From: Hoplostethus atlanticus
Lineage: Eukaryota > Chordata > Actinopteri > Trachichthyiformes > Trachichthyidae
Length of the DNA stretch: 64,000 nucleotides
Direction of reading: 5' to 3'
Assembly (NCBI GenBank): GCA_034670405.1
Contig: JAXDDX010000122.1
Location: forward strand, 310,001 to 374,000
Positions 24,301-36,500 of this stretch are shown here, one piece after another. The position numbers and the translations under genes were made by a program. The notes beneath the pieces were generated by a model. The model made no database searches and was not told the DNA's origin. It saw only the letters and a program-made list of their open reading frames with translations. How positions within the stretch are numbered: the first letter of the stretch is position 1; each line of letters starts with the position of its first letter.

Positions 24301-24569
24301 GGCGTTGATGGATTGATTTGCTTTGCTGTTTTTTGTTTTTTTTGTTCTTAGAATGCAAACTCGGAAATGATGATTTCCTGCTGCTGGAGTTGCTCCGCTG
24401 GTTCAAGCAGGACTTCTTTTCCTGGGTCGACAGGCTGCCCTGTCGCAGCTGTAAAGGTTCAACCCAGACCTCTGGCTCTCTGAACCCGACCGCCGAAGAC
24501 CTCCGCTGGGGAGCTCAAAGAGTGGAGAGCCACTACTGTCAGACCTGCCAGATCTCCACCAGATTCCCC

Positions 24570-24619
<50 letters not shown>

Positions 24620-27600
24620 CATATTTTGTACTTTTGTCAGCTAGGTTTTTTTTGTATTATTTGGCTTTCTCTGCCGTCCTAAACCTCATCTATACCTTTC
24701 AAACAGATTTAGGCTTTGTGTTCATGTGTTTTCCATTCTCTTCTCAGGTACAACAATCCAGAGAAACTGCTGGAAACCAGGAGGGGGCGATGTGGAGAGT
24801 GGGCCAATTGTTTCACCCTCTGCTGCAGAGCCCTTGGCCTGGACGCCAGGTATATCTGGGACAGCACAGGTACGTACCTTTAAGACAGATGGGGGGTCTT
24901 GCATTACTAATGTGATTATCTGTGCTGATCAAATAGTAAAAGCAAACCCTCGTTATCCTTTTTTTATTTTTTTATTATGATCACAAAAGTATCTGGGGTT
25001 AGACCGATATATCGATATATTGGACTGATTTGCTAAAAATTAGATGTCAGCCAGTCAGTGTCATCCCCCTCTGATAGGATGGAGGTTCCTCCCTGACCAC
25101 AGCTAGTCAATATGGTTTTATTAGTTTTTGATATCAGGTGTCTGACCAGAGAAATCATTCCAGTGGTGTGGGAGGATTTTCCTCAACAGCTTCAGGGGTG
25201 TCCGTCTGTAAAACCTGCAATGAAACCTGAGAATTTCATTAGTCTGGCTTTCAATGAAGAGTTTTAGTGTCCCATGATGTTTCAGAGGCTTTTCCACCCT
25301 GACAAGAATAAAAGTCTGGTGGAAACACTGAATAATTGTAATTCTTTATACAATTCCTGGCATGATAGTGGTCAAATCTAAAGACTGACACTGATATGTG
25401 AGGATTGAAGTTGAGAGCTGTTATTTGGTGCCCATGTTGAATGTCTTCAAAAAACTATATTGGTTAAAAACCAATAGTATCTATCAAGAGTGCAGCAAAG
25501 TCTCTGTCAAAATTAAATCATATACCTTGTGTTCCAGACCACGTGTGGACCGAGGTTTACTCCGTCTCCCAGCGCCGCTGGCTGCATTGCGACTCGTGTG
25601 AGAACGTCTGTGACAAGCCTTTGCTGTATGAGGTTGGCTGGGGGAAGAAGCTGTCCTATGTTCTGGCGTTCTCAAAAGACCAGGTGAGGGAAGCTCTCTG
25701 ACACCGCTGCCCTGTAGTACCTACTGTAACCGTGGATAAGAGCAGATTTCACCCAGGATGATTATCACCCTTTAGGCCAATTAGTAACCAGATCTACAAA
25801 TGTGAAAAAGGTCCATTTCAAGTCAGTGCAATGCAAATACATTGTATGGGGCTGGTTACATTGCTGGTGCACAGTTTAAAGATTTGATTTGCCAATACTG
25901 TTTTGAAAGGTGGATTACCTGTTCAGCTACCAGCAGATTTTGTCATATTTCCAGAAGACCTATAATAAATTTAGGAAAGAACCAAAATTCATGAATGTTT
26001 TTTGCAACAAAGAAGTATGTGCTCCAATCATTCCATCACAGAAAAATAAGAGTTGTAGAAATCATTGACTGCCAAACTCAAGACTGCCATGATATACATG
26101 TTCTTTACAGGTGTATGTCAACTTTTTACCACATACTGTAGTTCTACTCTAGTAAGCAGTCACTCTGTTTAGGTATTCTCTCCCAGGGTCTCTGTCCTAC
26201 AGCTCAAACCTTCACTTCTGTTCCCACGACGCAGGTGGTCGACGTGACCTGGAGGTATTCCTGCAAACATCCGGAGGTCTTGACGAGGCGAATCACGGTT
26301 CAAGAAGCCTGGCTGCTGCGCACCATTAACGGACTCAATGCCGTGGTATGTTTTTTTTAAATTTTTTAGCCTTTTTCACCCCGCAAAAATAAGGGAAATC
26401 TCTGGTGATAATGATGTATAGCTCTGACACTCGCTGTGCTTTATTGGCGCTGAAGAGGCAGCAGTCCCTGAGTCCGGAGAGGAAGAAGGAGATGCTGGAA
26501 AGGTTGCTCGTTGAGCTGGTGGAGTTTATTTCCCCGAAGAAACCAAAACCAGGCGAGCTGGACGGCCGCAACTCTGGATCCCTGGCCTGGAGGATAGCGA
26601 GGGGGGAGACTTGGGGGGCTGATACAGGGACCTCCCCTGAGGTACAATATATCACCTTCGGTCCTACAAAATGTACCTCAATACATCCCTTTGTCAGCTG
26701 TGGGTACACACTTACTGATGTACTTAACTGAATGCCCACTGTATCTTTTTGTACTTTGTTCCCAGGTTGCGGAGTACGTGTTCACTCCTACTGAGAAAGA
26801 GAAGAGTGACAGGTTATTCCACATGCGCTACAGCGCCAACAAGGACCAGTACTGCCGAGTGTCCAACAGCGACGAGGTCATTCAGGGCTGGGATCAGTGT
26901 GTGTTGAGGAAGGAGTCTGTCTTCAGGAAGGTGGAGAGCGACTGGCAGATGGTTTGTTAACTTTTGTGTCATTAAAGGTCCTGTGTTACTCCGTTTTCAG
27001 GATTTTTAATTTATTACTGATCAGGTTATGGTTGGTTAGGTCAAATGTTTTTTATTGAATAAACTTGAACACTAAGGCTGCATTCCAGAGATGTTGGGAA
27101 GTGCAATGCAATGGAACAGCCTTTGAGGCCGGAATTACAAGTAGGAAAGATTCCTCAACCCCAAGGTTTCCAAGATGCTGTTATCTGGCGGCTTGCTGTA
27201 AACACTACATTACTTTTAGCATGTTTATAATCCTTGAAATACACTTGGGTTTGAATTACAGCATTGCATGACATTGAATCTACCTTGTATGGTAAATGAT
27301 TACTTACGGAAGTCATCTGTTCATCTGGTGGAAATCCCCTTGCCAACTTAATTTACTTTGATATTTGGCCATTTAGAAGGTAGCCTAGCGCAAGACACTC
27401 AGGGTTTCCCTCAGCACTTGACAAGATAGCTACCTTTTACAAAAGAACACCTCGCCGTGACTGTAGAATGAAAATTAAATCTCCATTATTTGAGTGTATT
27501 TTAAATAAATTCCCCATTCAAACCCACAATAGACATTTCTTTCAGTACACCTCGCAGCTAATGGCAGTAATTTTCTCTCACCGTCAACAGCCTGTTGTTG

Positions 27601-28919
27601 ACTTGAATGGAGTATTTTTGTCAGAAACGCCCTCAGTGCCCAATGTCTCTGTGTCCTTTTACACCCCTGAAGAATGTTGATTTGAGACCGCACAGCGCTA
27701 GCTCTAGGCATGGCGGTGCCAAACACTTTTTTTTTTTTTGACTGCATCCCTTGTTCCATTTTGCTCGGGAAAAGCTTTGAAAAAACTTTCAATCATTTGG
27801 CACTTTGGAGCTTATTTTTGAAACCACCATTTGAGTCTGAAAGTAAGGCTAGGGTATTTATGTTTTCTTTAAATGGCTCGACTTGCAAGCCACACTGGAC
27901 TGGGAGCGTGTCATACTCCACATCATGTCTACACCACTGGTAGCTGCTATTTTTTGAACTATTTGAAAGAAATTCTTCATCAAATCACCAGCTCCTCTAA
28001 TTCAAATGAGGTAAACCTACTGAGTGGAGCCTTTCCAGTACTAATGCTGCGAACTGGCCTGATTTGGATGGATTTCAGGAAATCTTTGGTGAGGGGAGCC
28101 AATCGAGTCCAGTTGTGATGCGTTTACTGGAGTTGGTCCCAAACTTCCTGTAAAAATAAATGGGGGGGGGGATGGATTTTTTTAAAATGCAGAAATAAAT
28201 TTAACCATTCAATTAAATTTTACCAATGTCTTAATTTAACATCTTTGATCATAAATGCATATAAACGGGAGAATTTTAATTCTTAAAGCAGGGCCCCTTT
28301 AATATTCTGCTTTATTTTGTTAAACTGAGCAAATTCATCAGTGTAATTACAAGGTAGTTAAAGACATCTTAAGAAAATGCGTAAACTAAGCATGATCAGT
28401 ATTTATTTATGTCTTCAGGTGTACATAGCCCGAACAGAAGGCTCCTCCTCGGGAACAATCGTCTGGAAGTTTGACTTTGCTCCAGCGGGAATGAAGGTGA
28501 AGGCCGTCTCTGTCATGGCCCGTAGCGAGACCTTCCACTCCGGGAAAGTCTGCTGGCGCGTGCAGTCAGGCCAGGAAACTGCAGAGTTCTCTGGAGGTAT
28601 GATTAGGGACAGTTCTACAACATAAGAACATTTTCCGTAGAAATTGTATGAATGAAAAAGTATGAATGAAAAACTATGAAATGCAGCATTATGAGGATGG
28701 GGGGGCAACAAAATTATTTCCTCTCCTGTATTTGAACCCTCAGATGGGAGGATGCAGTCGTTCCCGGGTCTTTCCGGCTCTTCGGAGTTTGTCATTGAAG
28801 CAGAGCTCGGCGGTGGGGAAGGGGAGTCGTCATGGCAACACTCTCAGCTGTTCAGACAGAGTTTGATGGAGGCGGAGGAACCCTCGTTTGAAATCGTCGT
28901 CGACCTAGAAAACGCTTGA
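21322..28919 (+). CDS. ngly1: peptide-N(4)-(N-acetyl-beta-glucosaminyl)asparagine amidase (peptide N-glycanase)
   Basis: Twelve exons: 21322-21422, 21969-22083, 22959-23177, 23827-23989, 24352-24571, 24748-24869, 25538-25683, 26235-26345, 26456-26641, 26766-26951, 28419-28596, 28744-28919. Phases all agree and give 640 residues; from memory human NGLY1 is 654. The enzyme cleaves N-glycans from misfolded glycoproteins exported to the cytosol for proteasomal decay. The N-terminal PUB domain ([35 protein letters not shown]) binds p97. A Pro/Ala-rich linker follows in exon 3. The zinc-binding cysteine pairs are CRSC and CQTC in exon 5. The transglutaminase-like core has Cys288 in [17 protein letters not shown], His315 in DHVWTEVYS and Asp332 in [12 protein letters not shown], the full catalytic triad. 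The PAW domain fills exons 9-12. The exon 5 donor lies at the first GT of a (GT)23 microsatellite. Introns 2 and 6 hold family B and family A elements. The start is the first ATG in frame. Confidence 0.96.
21700..21890. repeat. family C repeat fragment in NGLY1 intron 1
   Basis: AAGTGGCGCTTTATGTATTG, GGATGTATGCCGAATAGAAG and ACAAGTCATGCTCTTTCAGC correspond to the right arm of the foldback element at 4385-4860. This is a partial copy. Confidence 0.5.
22505..22916 (+). mobile_element. family B TIR element, copy 3 (NGLY1 intron 2)
   Basis: Starts AAAGGTGCTACACATAGCAT and ends ATGCTACGTATGGCACCTTT, so the terminal inverted repeats of about 20 bases are clear. This is the best full-length copy, about 410 bases, with no coding capacity. 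It is a MITE-like non-autonomous DNA element. Confidence 0.85.
24572..24617 (+). repeat. (GT)23 microsatellite containing the NGLY1 exon 5 donor
   Basis: The exon ends CCCAG at 24571 and the intron begins directly with the GT run. The run therefore supplies the donor GT and every neighbouring GT. Confidence 0.97.
24995..25475 (-). mobile_element. family A TIR element, copy 7 (NGLY1 intron 6)
   Basis: Starts GGGGTTAGACCGATATATCG. Carries GTTTCAGAGGCTTTTCCACC and GACAAGAATAAAAGTCTGG, then ends in a worn right end. It fills most of the intron just before the exon that encodes the catalytic His and Asp. Confidence 0.75.
26952..28418 (+). other. NGLY1 intron 10, no feature recognised
   Basis: A 1.47 kb intron of unique AT-rich sequence. 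No repeat, RNA or coding segment could be supported. A T-run lies at about 27727-27738 and a G-run near 28163. Confidence 0.5.
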
Positions 28920-30018
28920 CAATTTGAGACGGAAACGCGTTTTAGTCAGCAAGGGCAGGCCATGCAATGTAATGTAATGTCATTCGGTAGCGTCACCATC
29001 GAGTGCTCTGACAAATTCAGGGCTAAATGGGTGGATCATAGCTTTGGCTCCACAGTTGATGTATGATTAAAAAAAAAATGCAGCGCAATAATTAAGTTTG
29101 TTTCAATTCTTCTGGAATCTTAACTACAACGGTAAATTATGCATGGCCTAATGGTAGGTGGATGCAGGTGTGTATTATTTTTTACCTGTCACAGAGTAAG
29201 GGCCAGTTTACCTGATAACACTACGTAGGGGACATTAAATGTAAACCATATCACTAAAGAGTTTAAACCACATAGCCATAAAGTTGTAACATCTGCATCC
29301 ATTGTGAGTGTGACCATATTTGTGATGCATGAAGGCATTTCATTTTCCACACAAGAAACCAGGGCTAATCTCCTGCTCAGGTTATAGCTACCCTCTTGCT
29401 AGTAATGAGTTTGATTTATGTGACCATGCAGTTTTACTGATGGTGACTGACTTATTTAATCCAGGGGTTGTCAATTCACTTAAACCCAAACATATGGCAA
29501 AGTCTCTGCATCTAATTTTCAGATTCACGTAATTTAATTTACCACAAAAACTTCTTAGTCTGCTTATATTGGAGCGATGGCTGATGACCGACAAGATGAT
29601 ATTTGGTCAATATATTTAATTATTACAACTAGTTTGGTGACCTATCAGCTTAGAGGGAACATTGGTCCTGATTTCTCCCCTGATAATGATTTTTCAAGAT
29701 CTGGCTTCCAACTAGATTTGTTTTTTTCCCCTTTAATATAATGATGAACAACTACAAGGTCAAATTTGGACCAAGGGCTAAGGTATAGCAATTGCCAACT
29801 TTGCCATTCCCAGTTGATGCCCATGTGTTTAAATAGATTGTTAGTCTTGGTATGATGGGATGAATGTTATAATGGTATTATATGGTATGTGGATATGGTA
29901 TAATAAAGATATTTTCTGCAGTTTAGGTGCGTTTCAGTGTAAAACTGTCCATATGTTGCAGCACATACATACTTCCACACGTTGAGTATTCAGTCGATCT
30001 TTGCCTCCATCTAGCGGG
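28920..30018. other. NGLY1 3' untranslated region and NGLY1-TOP2B spacer
   Basis: No gene is recognised. ATTAAA at 29066-29071, followed by a long A run, is the nearest polyadenylation-like signal (about 150 bases past the stop). AATAAA at 29902-29907 is a distal alternative close to the TOP2B promoter. Confidence 0.45.
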
Positions 30019-30578
30019 TACAACCTGTAGGTGCACCACTATTTTACGGGGTTTTCCTATTGGTCGAATTACCGGTGCCTTTGAAAGGCAAACACACGAT
30101 TGGCCGTCTATCTTGCAGATGGCGGAGCCGGACGGCGGTTGCTGCTAGCTAGTATACGTTTCATTTCTGAATGAAAAGTATTAAAGTATACCAGCGTGTT
30201 TGGAGCATTTCAGTTATACCTTATGGGAATCTATTTTGTATTACATAGGGAATTGTTAAACTATTTAATATTTGTGTTTTGTACAGTATTTATATTCTAG
30301 CAAGTAGCCCGGTTAGCATCTTTGTTGGAAGTTTAGGCCTACTGTGCCACCGCTTGTCGATTTTAACAATAGCCGCGATACACTCCCCCTCACTGTGGGT
30401 GTTTTGATACCTTTGGAGGATTATCTTTGACGCGAACTGGATAAGAATATGGGAAGTAAACGCGTATTAATGGCTTAAAGCGAATGAAACATTTCTCGTG
30501 TTGATGGACTTTTAATTTCACCAGACTTGAAGACATTTTTGCGAGCTGCATCACGAAATTTTAGGATCACAAAGGAAG
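30019..30578 (+). promoter_or_regulatory. TOP2B promoter and 5' leader region
   Basis: Two inverted CCAAT boxes (ATTGG at 30059-30063 and 30099-30103) stand 40 bases apart. They are followed by CAGATGGCGG at 30117-30126, which resembles a YY1 initiator element. NF-Y-bound inverted CCAAT boxes are a known property of type II topoisomerase promoters. If transcription starts upstream of 30119, the leader contains a nine-codon upstream ORF (ATG at 30119 to TAG at 30146-30148). The transcription start itself was not determined. Confidence 0.45.
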
Positions 30579-33500
30579 ATGTCCAACGGCGCAGCAGGGA
30601 GCGGGGGTCTGACTTGGGTGGTAAGTTTGTTTGCCATACGTAAAACAAAATTGGTAGCTACGGTGTGGGTAACTCAATTTAGATGATTTTGTTATAATTG
30701 CTAATGTACGCGTTAGCCCACTGCACCGGGTAGATGAGCTTTAAAGCTCCAACTAGCCTTGCGCTAGCCTCAGCGGCTGTTCGCCTATCCATAACGTTAT
30801 ATGCTTAGCCCGTGTTCAAGACCACGACCAGCTGTAGTCTCAATTCAGGCCGGATTAGAAAGACCGGTTACTGCTATGCCGGACTGCAGTAGCCCAGGTC
30901 CCGCTACTTTAATTCTCTAATGTGGAAAGAACATCACGCCAATCTCTATTGGAAAACCTGGCCATTTAAAGTCGCCTCGCTTATCTACAAACGTAAATAC
31001 CTGATAGAACACGCCTCAAGGCCTTTAAAAATCACTAGGATATACTTTTAAATTCGGCATACATCCAGTCGAACGAGAACCTTTTATTTAGATAAAATGC
31101 CAACTTTTGGAATTGGTTTCCTGTTGTTCCCACTAGCTTCTTCCACCAAAATACACCGTCCTGTACGGCAGCGAGAAGGGTGAAGCAACTCATAGAAGTT
31201 GACTTTATTGATATAAAGTGCTGCTGGCTGAATAACCTGTGTGCCGAATCTACCAGTGAGCCTCAACTATTAAAGTTCCCAAGTCGTGTTCTCCGAGGTG
31301 TGTACGTTTCCCGACCGACAAGGCGGCTTTAAAACAACAGTTTTGTGAATGGAGTTCGGCGTCAGTTTCTGCTGTGTATATATTGGGTATCAATGACACG
31401 CCTCTGTGTTTGCATCAGTGGAATGCGTACTATCATAGTAGTTTAGGAAAGCACTAAGCACTTCATTCTGCTGTTAAACTATCCTCAGAAGATTACACTA
31501 GCTACGTAATAAAATGTATTTGACAAACTATAGATACTTTTAATTAAAGATTGCACTTTCCAAACCAAACTTGACTTTACTAAACTACATGCAGTATACT
31601 CCCTGGTGATTTATTTAGCTTGCCCAAAGATTACCCTGACTTTTACTTCGAAAATTGACTTCAATATTTCTGATGTAAGCAAAGCCCCTACTACCCCAGC
31701 CTTCCTGTTATATTGGCTGTGGTTTGCTTCTGTTCAGTTACGTGGAGAAGAACCCCTCTCCGTCTCCCAACTGACCAAGCCGTAGAGAGGAGTGGGTTTT
31801 TTTCCCTTTTGGTGGTGAGCACTGATTAAAAAAATCAGCTGTCAGCAACGCAGCACAATCATTTTATCACAAGGCTGGGGGTTTTAACAAAGTTATGTAC
31901 ATGTGTCTAATAACAGACCCTCTTTGAAAAAAACAATGCCGCCAAAAAGGAGGAGGCAAATGGCAGGGGCGACTCTGGCAGGGCTGAAGGGTCCAAGAAA
32001 GAGAAGGAGAGCTCCAAGAAGATGTCGGTGGAGCGAGTTTACCAGAAGAAGACTCAGCTAGAGCACATCCTACTCCGTCCAGACACATACATCGGCTCCG
32101 TGGAGCCCGTCACTCAGGTGAGTCCAGACAAAACGACTACCCGTTGTTGATACTGGGGTTAGACCAAGATATGGGGCTCCTCCTTCAATGGGCTCCTGCA
32201 ATGACATTTTATTTTCTTTACATATTTTATTTATTCATTCAATTGTTCAATAGTGTTTCTTATAAATTAATTCTTCTTTTGAAGATCTAATTTATCCCAG
32301 AGTTTCACCCTACCATTAAATAGGTGGGCTGGGTCACCCTGCCTTTAAAGAGGCGCTAATCCACCTAAAATGATTTCATTATTCTGGGTTTCAGTGGAGA
32401 GTTTTAGTGTCCCATGAAGGTTTAAACACTGTTTCAGAGGCTTTTCCTCCTTGACAAGAATAACACCGAAAACGTATGACAAATAATTATTAAATAAATA
32501 AATAATTATTGAATATTGGCACAAAATGTCAGCTATTGGCAACTTCAGCACAAAACCCCTTGTTTATATCACAGTCGTTGAAGCTGTTGATCTATTAGTA
32601 CCCTGGATGTTACACTCATATAGTTGACAACAATAGTGCCTGCTCCTCAACACACACTTTCGGCCTCCTTGTGGTATTGTTATGTCAACCACTGCCATCA
32701 AAGTTGCCCATGCCTGGACTTAAATCCTTTTTTATTATTCTTCCTTTTTTCAGCAAATGTGGGTTTTTGATGAAGACATAGGGATGAATCTGAGGGAAAT
32801 CACCTACGTTCCTGGATTGTACAAAATCTTCGATGAAATTCTTGGTGAGTGAATCTACAACGTTGGTTTTGCTTTGACACTATATAATAAGCACAGTTGA
32901 CATAATTGTTTACTTTTCAGTTGAGCCTGTATCCATGACTAGGCTGTTCAAGGCTTATTATCGCTATGAAAATGTTGCTATCATTTAGTGAGTGAGAGTC
33001 TGCTGGCTGGCACTACTCAGTAGCAGTGTTATTGGTCGAAGAGGACTGCACTTTGGAGATTAGTTTTCCGTCCCTGAGCTTGTCCTTGTGTGCACTGTTT
33101 GCAGCCGAAATAGGGACATTTGTGAAAAATGAAAAGCCGTCTGAGAAATCTTTTTTAGTGGATGTGGCTGCCCTTGGTTAAAGCTGCACCAGGCAAGATT
33201 GTTATGTAAAAATACACCCGTCTTATCAGCCTAAATCACAAAGTGGGGCTCCAACAGAGACGTTCCATCCCTCCTAATTGAGACACCGTAGATTCACCCT
33301 ATTCGCCCTAATTCATTTCTGGTGTGGCTATGGACGCTTCTCTACCCACAGAAAAAGCCTACAGGATTGACTATTTTTGATTTATATAAAGTTTATAAAT
33401 TGTTTTACACTGGATGGTTTGCCTCTGTGGTCCCTTTTGGTATCCTTTGGTGTAAAGCAATCACAGACCACCTGGGTTGGTAAACATGAGCAGGCTGTGT

Positions 33501-36500
33501 GCAGTTTAATGACATCACATTACATGATTTCTGTGTATTGAAGTTAAAATTTTTCACTTACGTCTCTGCCATTTGGAGCCGCCAACATCGACTGCTTAGT
33601 GAAGCTTTTTTTCTGCTGGGAAAAGAGCAAGCATGCTCAGTCGATTTTCCCAGGCTAAACAAAGGTGATGTGTTTGCCTTAATGGCTCAGTAAAATGCGA
33701 TACTATGCATCCAGCTCCGGCAACTGTCTTATGATGCTACTGTTAATAAGGTACAACAGTGTAATTAGCATTAAACTGATGTTATTGAACGCTGTGTTCA
33801 CCACAAAAGATTGTCGGTAATTGCTTTTCCTTCCTTGCACTCGTTTATCTATTTATCGAAGTTGTGTAATGGTACCATTTTTTTTTTCTCTGTCTGGATA
33901 TTATTACTCTGTCTGTATAATTACAGAACAGACACGAGTCCTAGACCATATCTTCGGAGTCAGAATCCTACACTCAGCACAAAATATGTCTGATTACAAT
34001 TCCCCATGGCAGGAAGTAAGCAGGCCTGTGTGAAATCTGACTTCAGTGTTCCTAGACTAGAGCAGTATATTTAGAGAGAAAAATTTCTGCTTAACAAATA
34101 GGTATTTAACCGGTCAGTCCATATTCATAAATATGGCTGATCCTCTTAGGAATTGATTGCAGCAGTTGTATGTGGGCCAACCGTTTTGACACTGGCAACG
34201 CTTACGAAATTCTACAATAAGACTGAGTAAAATGGGGAAATTGTTTTTGATATACTTACTGATATACTTATTTTGACGTGTTTCTCTCCCACAGTCAACG
34301 CAGCAGACAACAAACAAAGGGACAAGAATATGTCTACCATTAAGATCACTCTTGATCCGTGAGTACTATGTGTTATATGTAACAGATTTATAACAATTTT
34401 AACCATGCTTGAAAATATTTAACAATGAAATCAGGTCACTATTTTGTCAAAGTACAGATGATTACATCTTCTAAAACTCTTACAAGTTAAAGTCTTGAGT
34501 TTTTCAGCTTAAACAACGTTCAGTAGTGAGTTTTATTCTCCGGCAATCTTTTTGTCAGATTACATATCCCGTTTTTTCAAATGGTCAATATCTCATTTTG
34601 GAACGAAGCACCTTTTCCCCTCCAGAGAACCTTATTTTCTTTCGGCTACTAATGATATTCAATGTGGAATCTTGGACAGCAACGCTAGGCCCAACTGTGC
34701 TCAGCCCGGCGTTTTCTTCATGGTCCGGTTAGCAGTAGTAGTGAGTGAATATTGGCGGTAGATGGAGTGAGTTTGAGTCTGTGGAAAGCCAGCAGGAGAC
34801 AGCTTGGTCATCTAGAGGTGATGGACAAAGCTGTAATGAGTCGGCGCTGGAATGCACCGAGCTCTCATTTTACATGCGGTTCACCTACAGCCTGGCAGCC
34901 GCACCCACATCTGACTGCTTAAACAGCAGCGCGTCCTTCAGCCAGGGCCGCTCTCCACTCTTGTCGTCCTTCACTATATAAATGATACCATTATGCCCGC
35001 TTCACTTAAGGCCATGCTGCTAATGCGGTTTCATAAGGAAGTTAATGCTCTTCTCCAGTGCCTCCTTTGTGTACTCGCTCCGCAGCATTGTATCTTTGTT
35101 TTCAGCCACCAGGAACCAGGGTATATGAAAAATACAACTCCATTTTTACTCACATTTGTGATGGCTTATTTAACTGCTGCAGAGGCTGAGACAGTCATGT
35201 CAGGACCTGGATATATTTGAGATGTTTCTCAACTCATATTTACATATTTGGCATCTGTCTACATATTTGGCATCTGTCTCTGCTGTCAACACACTGTAAA
35301 GTGGTAACACTAATAACTCACTAAAAGCTAATCGGCGTTCTGGTAGCTTGGGTTCAACTGGTATTGTTTTTTTGAGGGTTGATGCTGATATTTTTGGATT
35401 GAAGCTACTGATATTTGTGCCGATATTCAATACCTTTATGATCTAATTATTATCATGCCAATGGGACACAAATTCTCCTTTTGAAACCCATAATGATGAT
35501 AATGTTTCATGCATACCTGTGTGGAATCTGATCACAATGTTGCATTAGAATAAATTCAGTTTACTAAACAATAAATATGTCATCAAACAAATTGCATATA
35601 TCCATCATATCTGAGCTGGATGACATATATCGGCAAATTGATATATCACTCTAACCCTGCTGGTAGCACTGGAGTTAGCCTTTTACCCCGATGGCCCACG
35701 ACTATCTGTTAGAGACTGTCATGCACATGGCCTCTGTAATTCATCCATCGTCCTCCATTCTCTCTCCACCAGCGAGTCCAACACCATCTCTGTCTGGAAC
35801 AACGGGAAAGGAATCCCCGTGGTGGAGCACAAAGATGAGAAGATGTACGTCCCAGGCCCTCATCTTCGGCCACCTCCTCACCTCCAGCAACTACGACGAC
35901 GACGAGAAAAAGGTCACGGGTAAGAGGAACCGCGTTAATGACTTAACCCAGCGTTATCACAGTCAGGTCTGAAAGCTGAGTTTTAAGCCCTGCGACGATT
36001 TCTTTCTGTTCCGCACCAGGTGGAAGGAACGGGTACGGTGCTAAACTCTGCAATATCTTCAGTACAAAATTCACAGTGGAAACTGCCTGTAAGGAGTACA
36101 GACATAGTTTCAAACAGGTGAGCATGCATCTCTTGTTAAAGGTGCTACGAGTAGCATTTTTAAACCTCCATATATCATTATCAAATTAACGTGATATCTT
36201 GTCATAATTAAGGTAAACAAATTAGACCATGGCTGAAATGATTGGTAGCCTCTATTTTACACCAGTTAGTTCTAGTGTTTCTCCAAATTAGGACCAAATC
36301 TGACCTGGTGACACACAATGTAAAATGCAGTGTAGAGGCCGATAGAGGCTGCCAGTCTTCTTGGTGATGGTCTTGTTTGTTTATGGTAATTAAACTAATG
36401 ATGAACGTGGTATTGATTTATTGATGTTAAAATGTTACACGTAGCACCTTTTGAACTAAAACCTTTCCATATCAATGACATCTTTAGACTTGCAATGAAA

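Noticed and set aside
35773-35919. Very small intron or programmed frameshift as the cause of the TOP2B exon 5 shift
   Set aside because: No splice signals fit a one-base gap, and no such event is known for TOP2B; a sequence error or allele is simpler.
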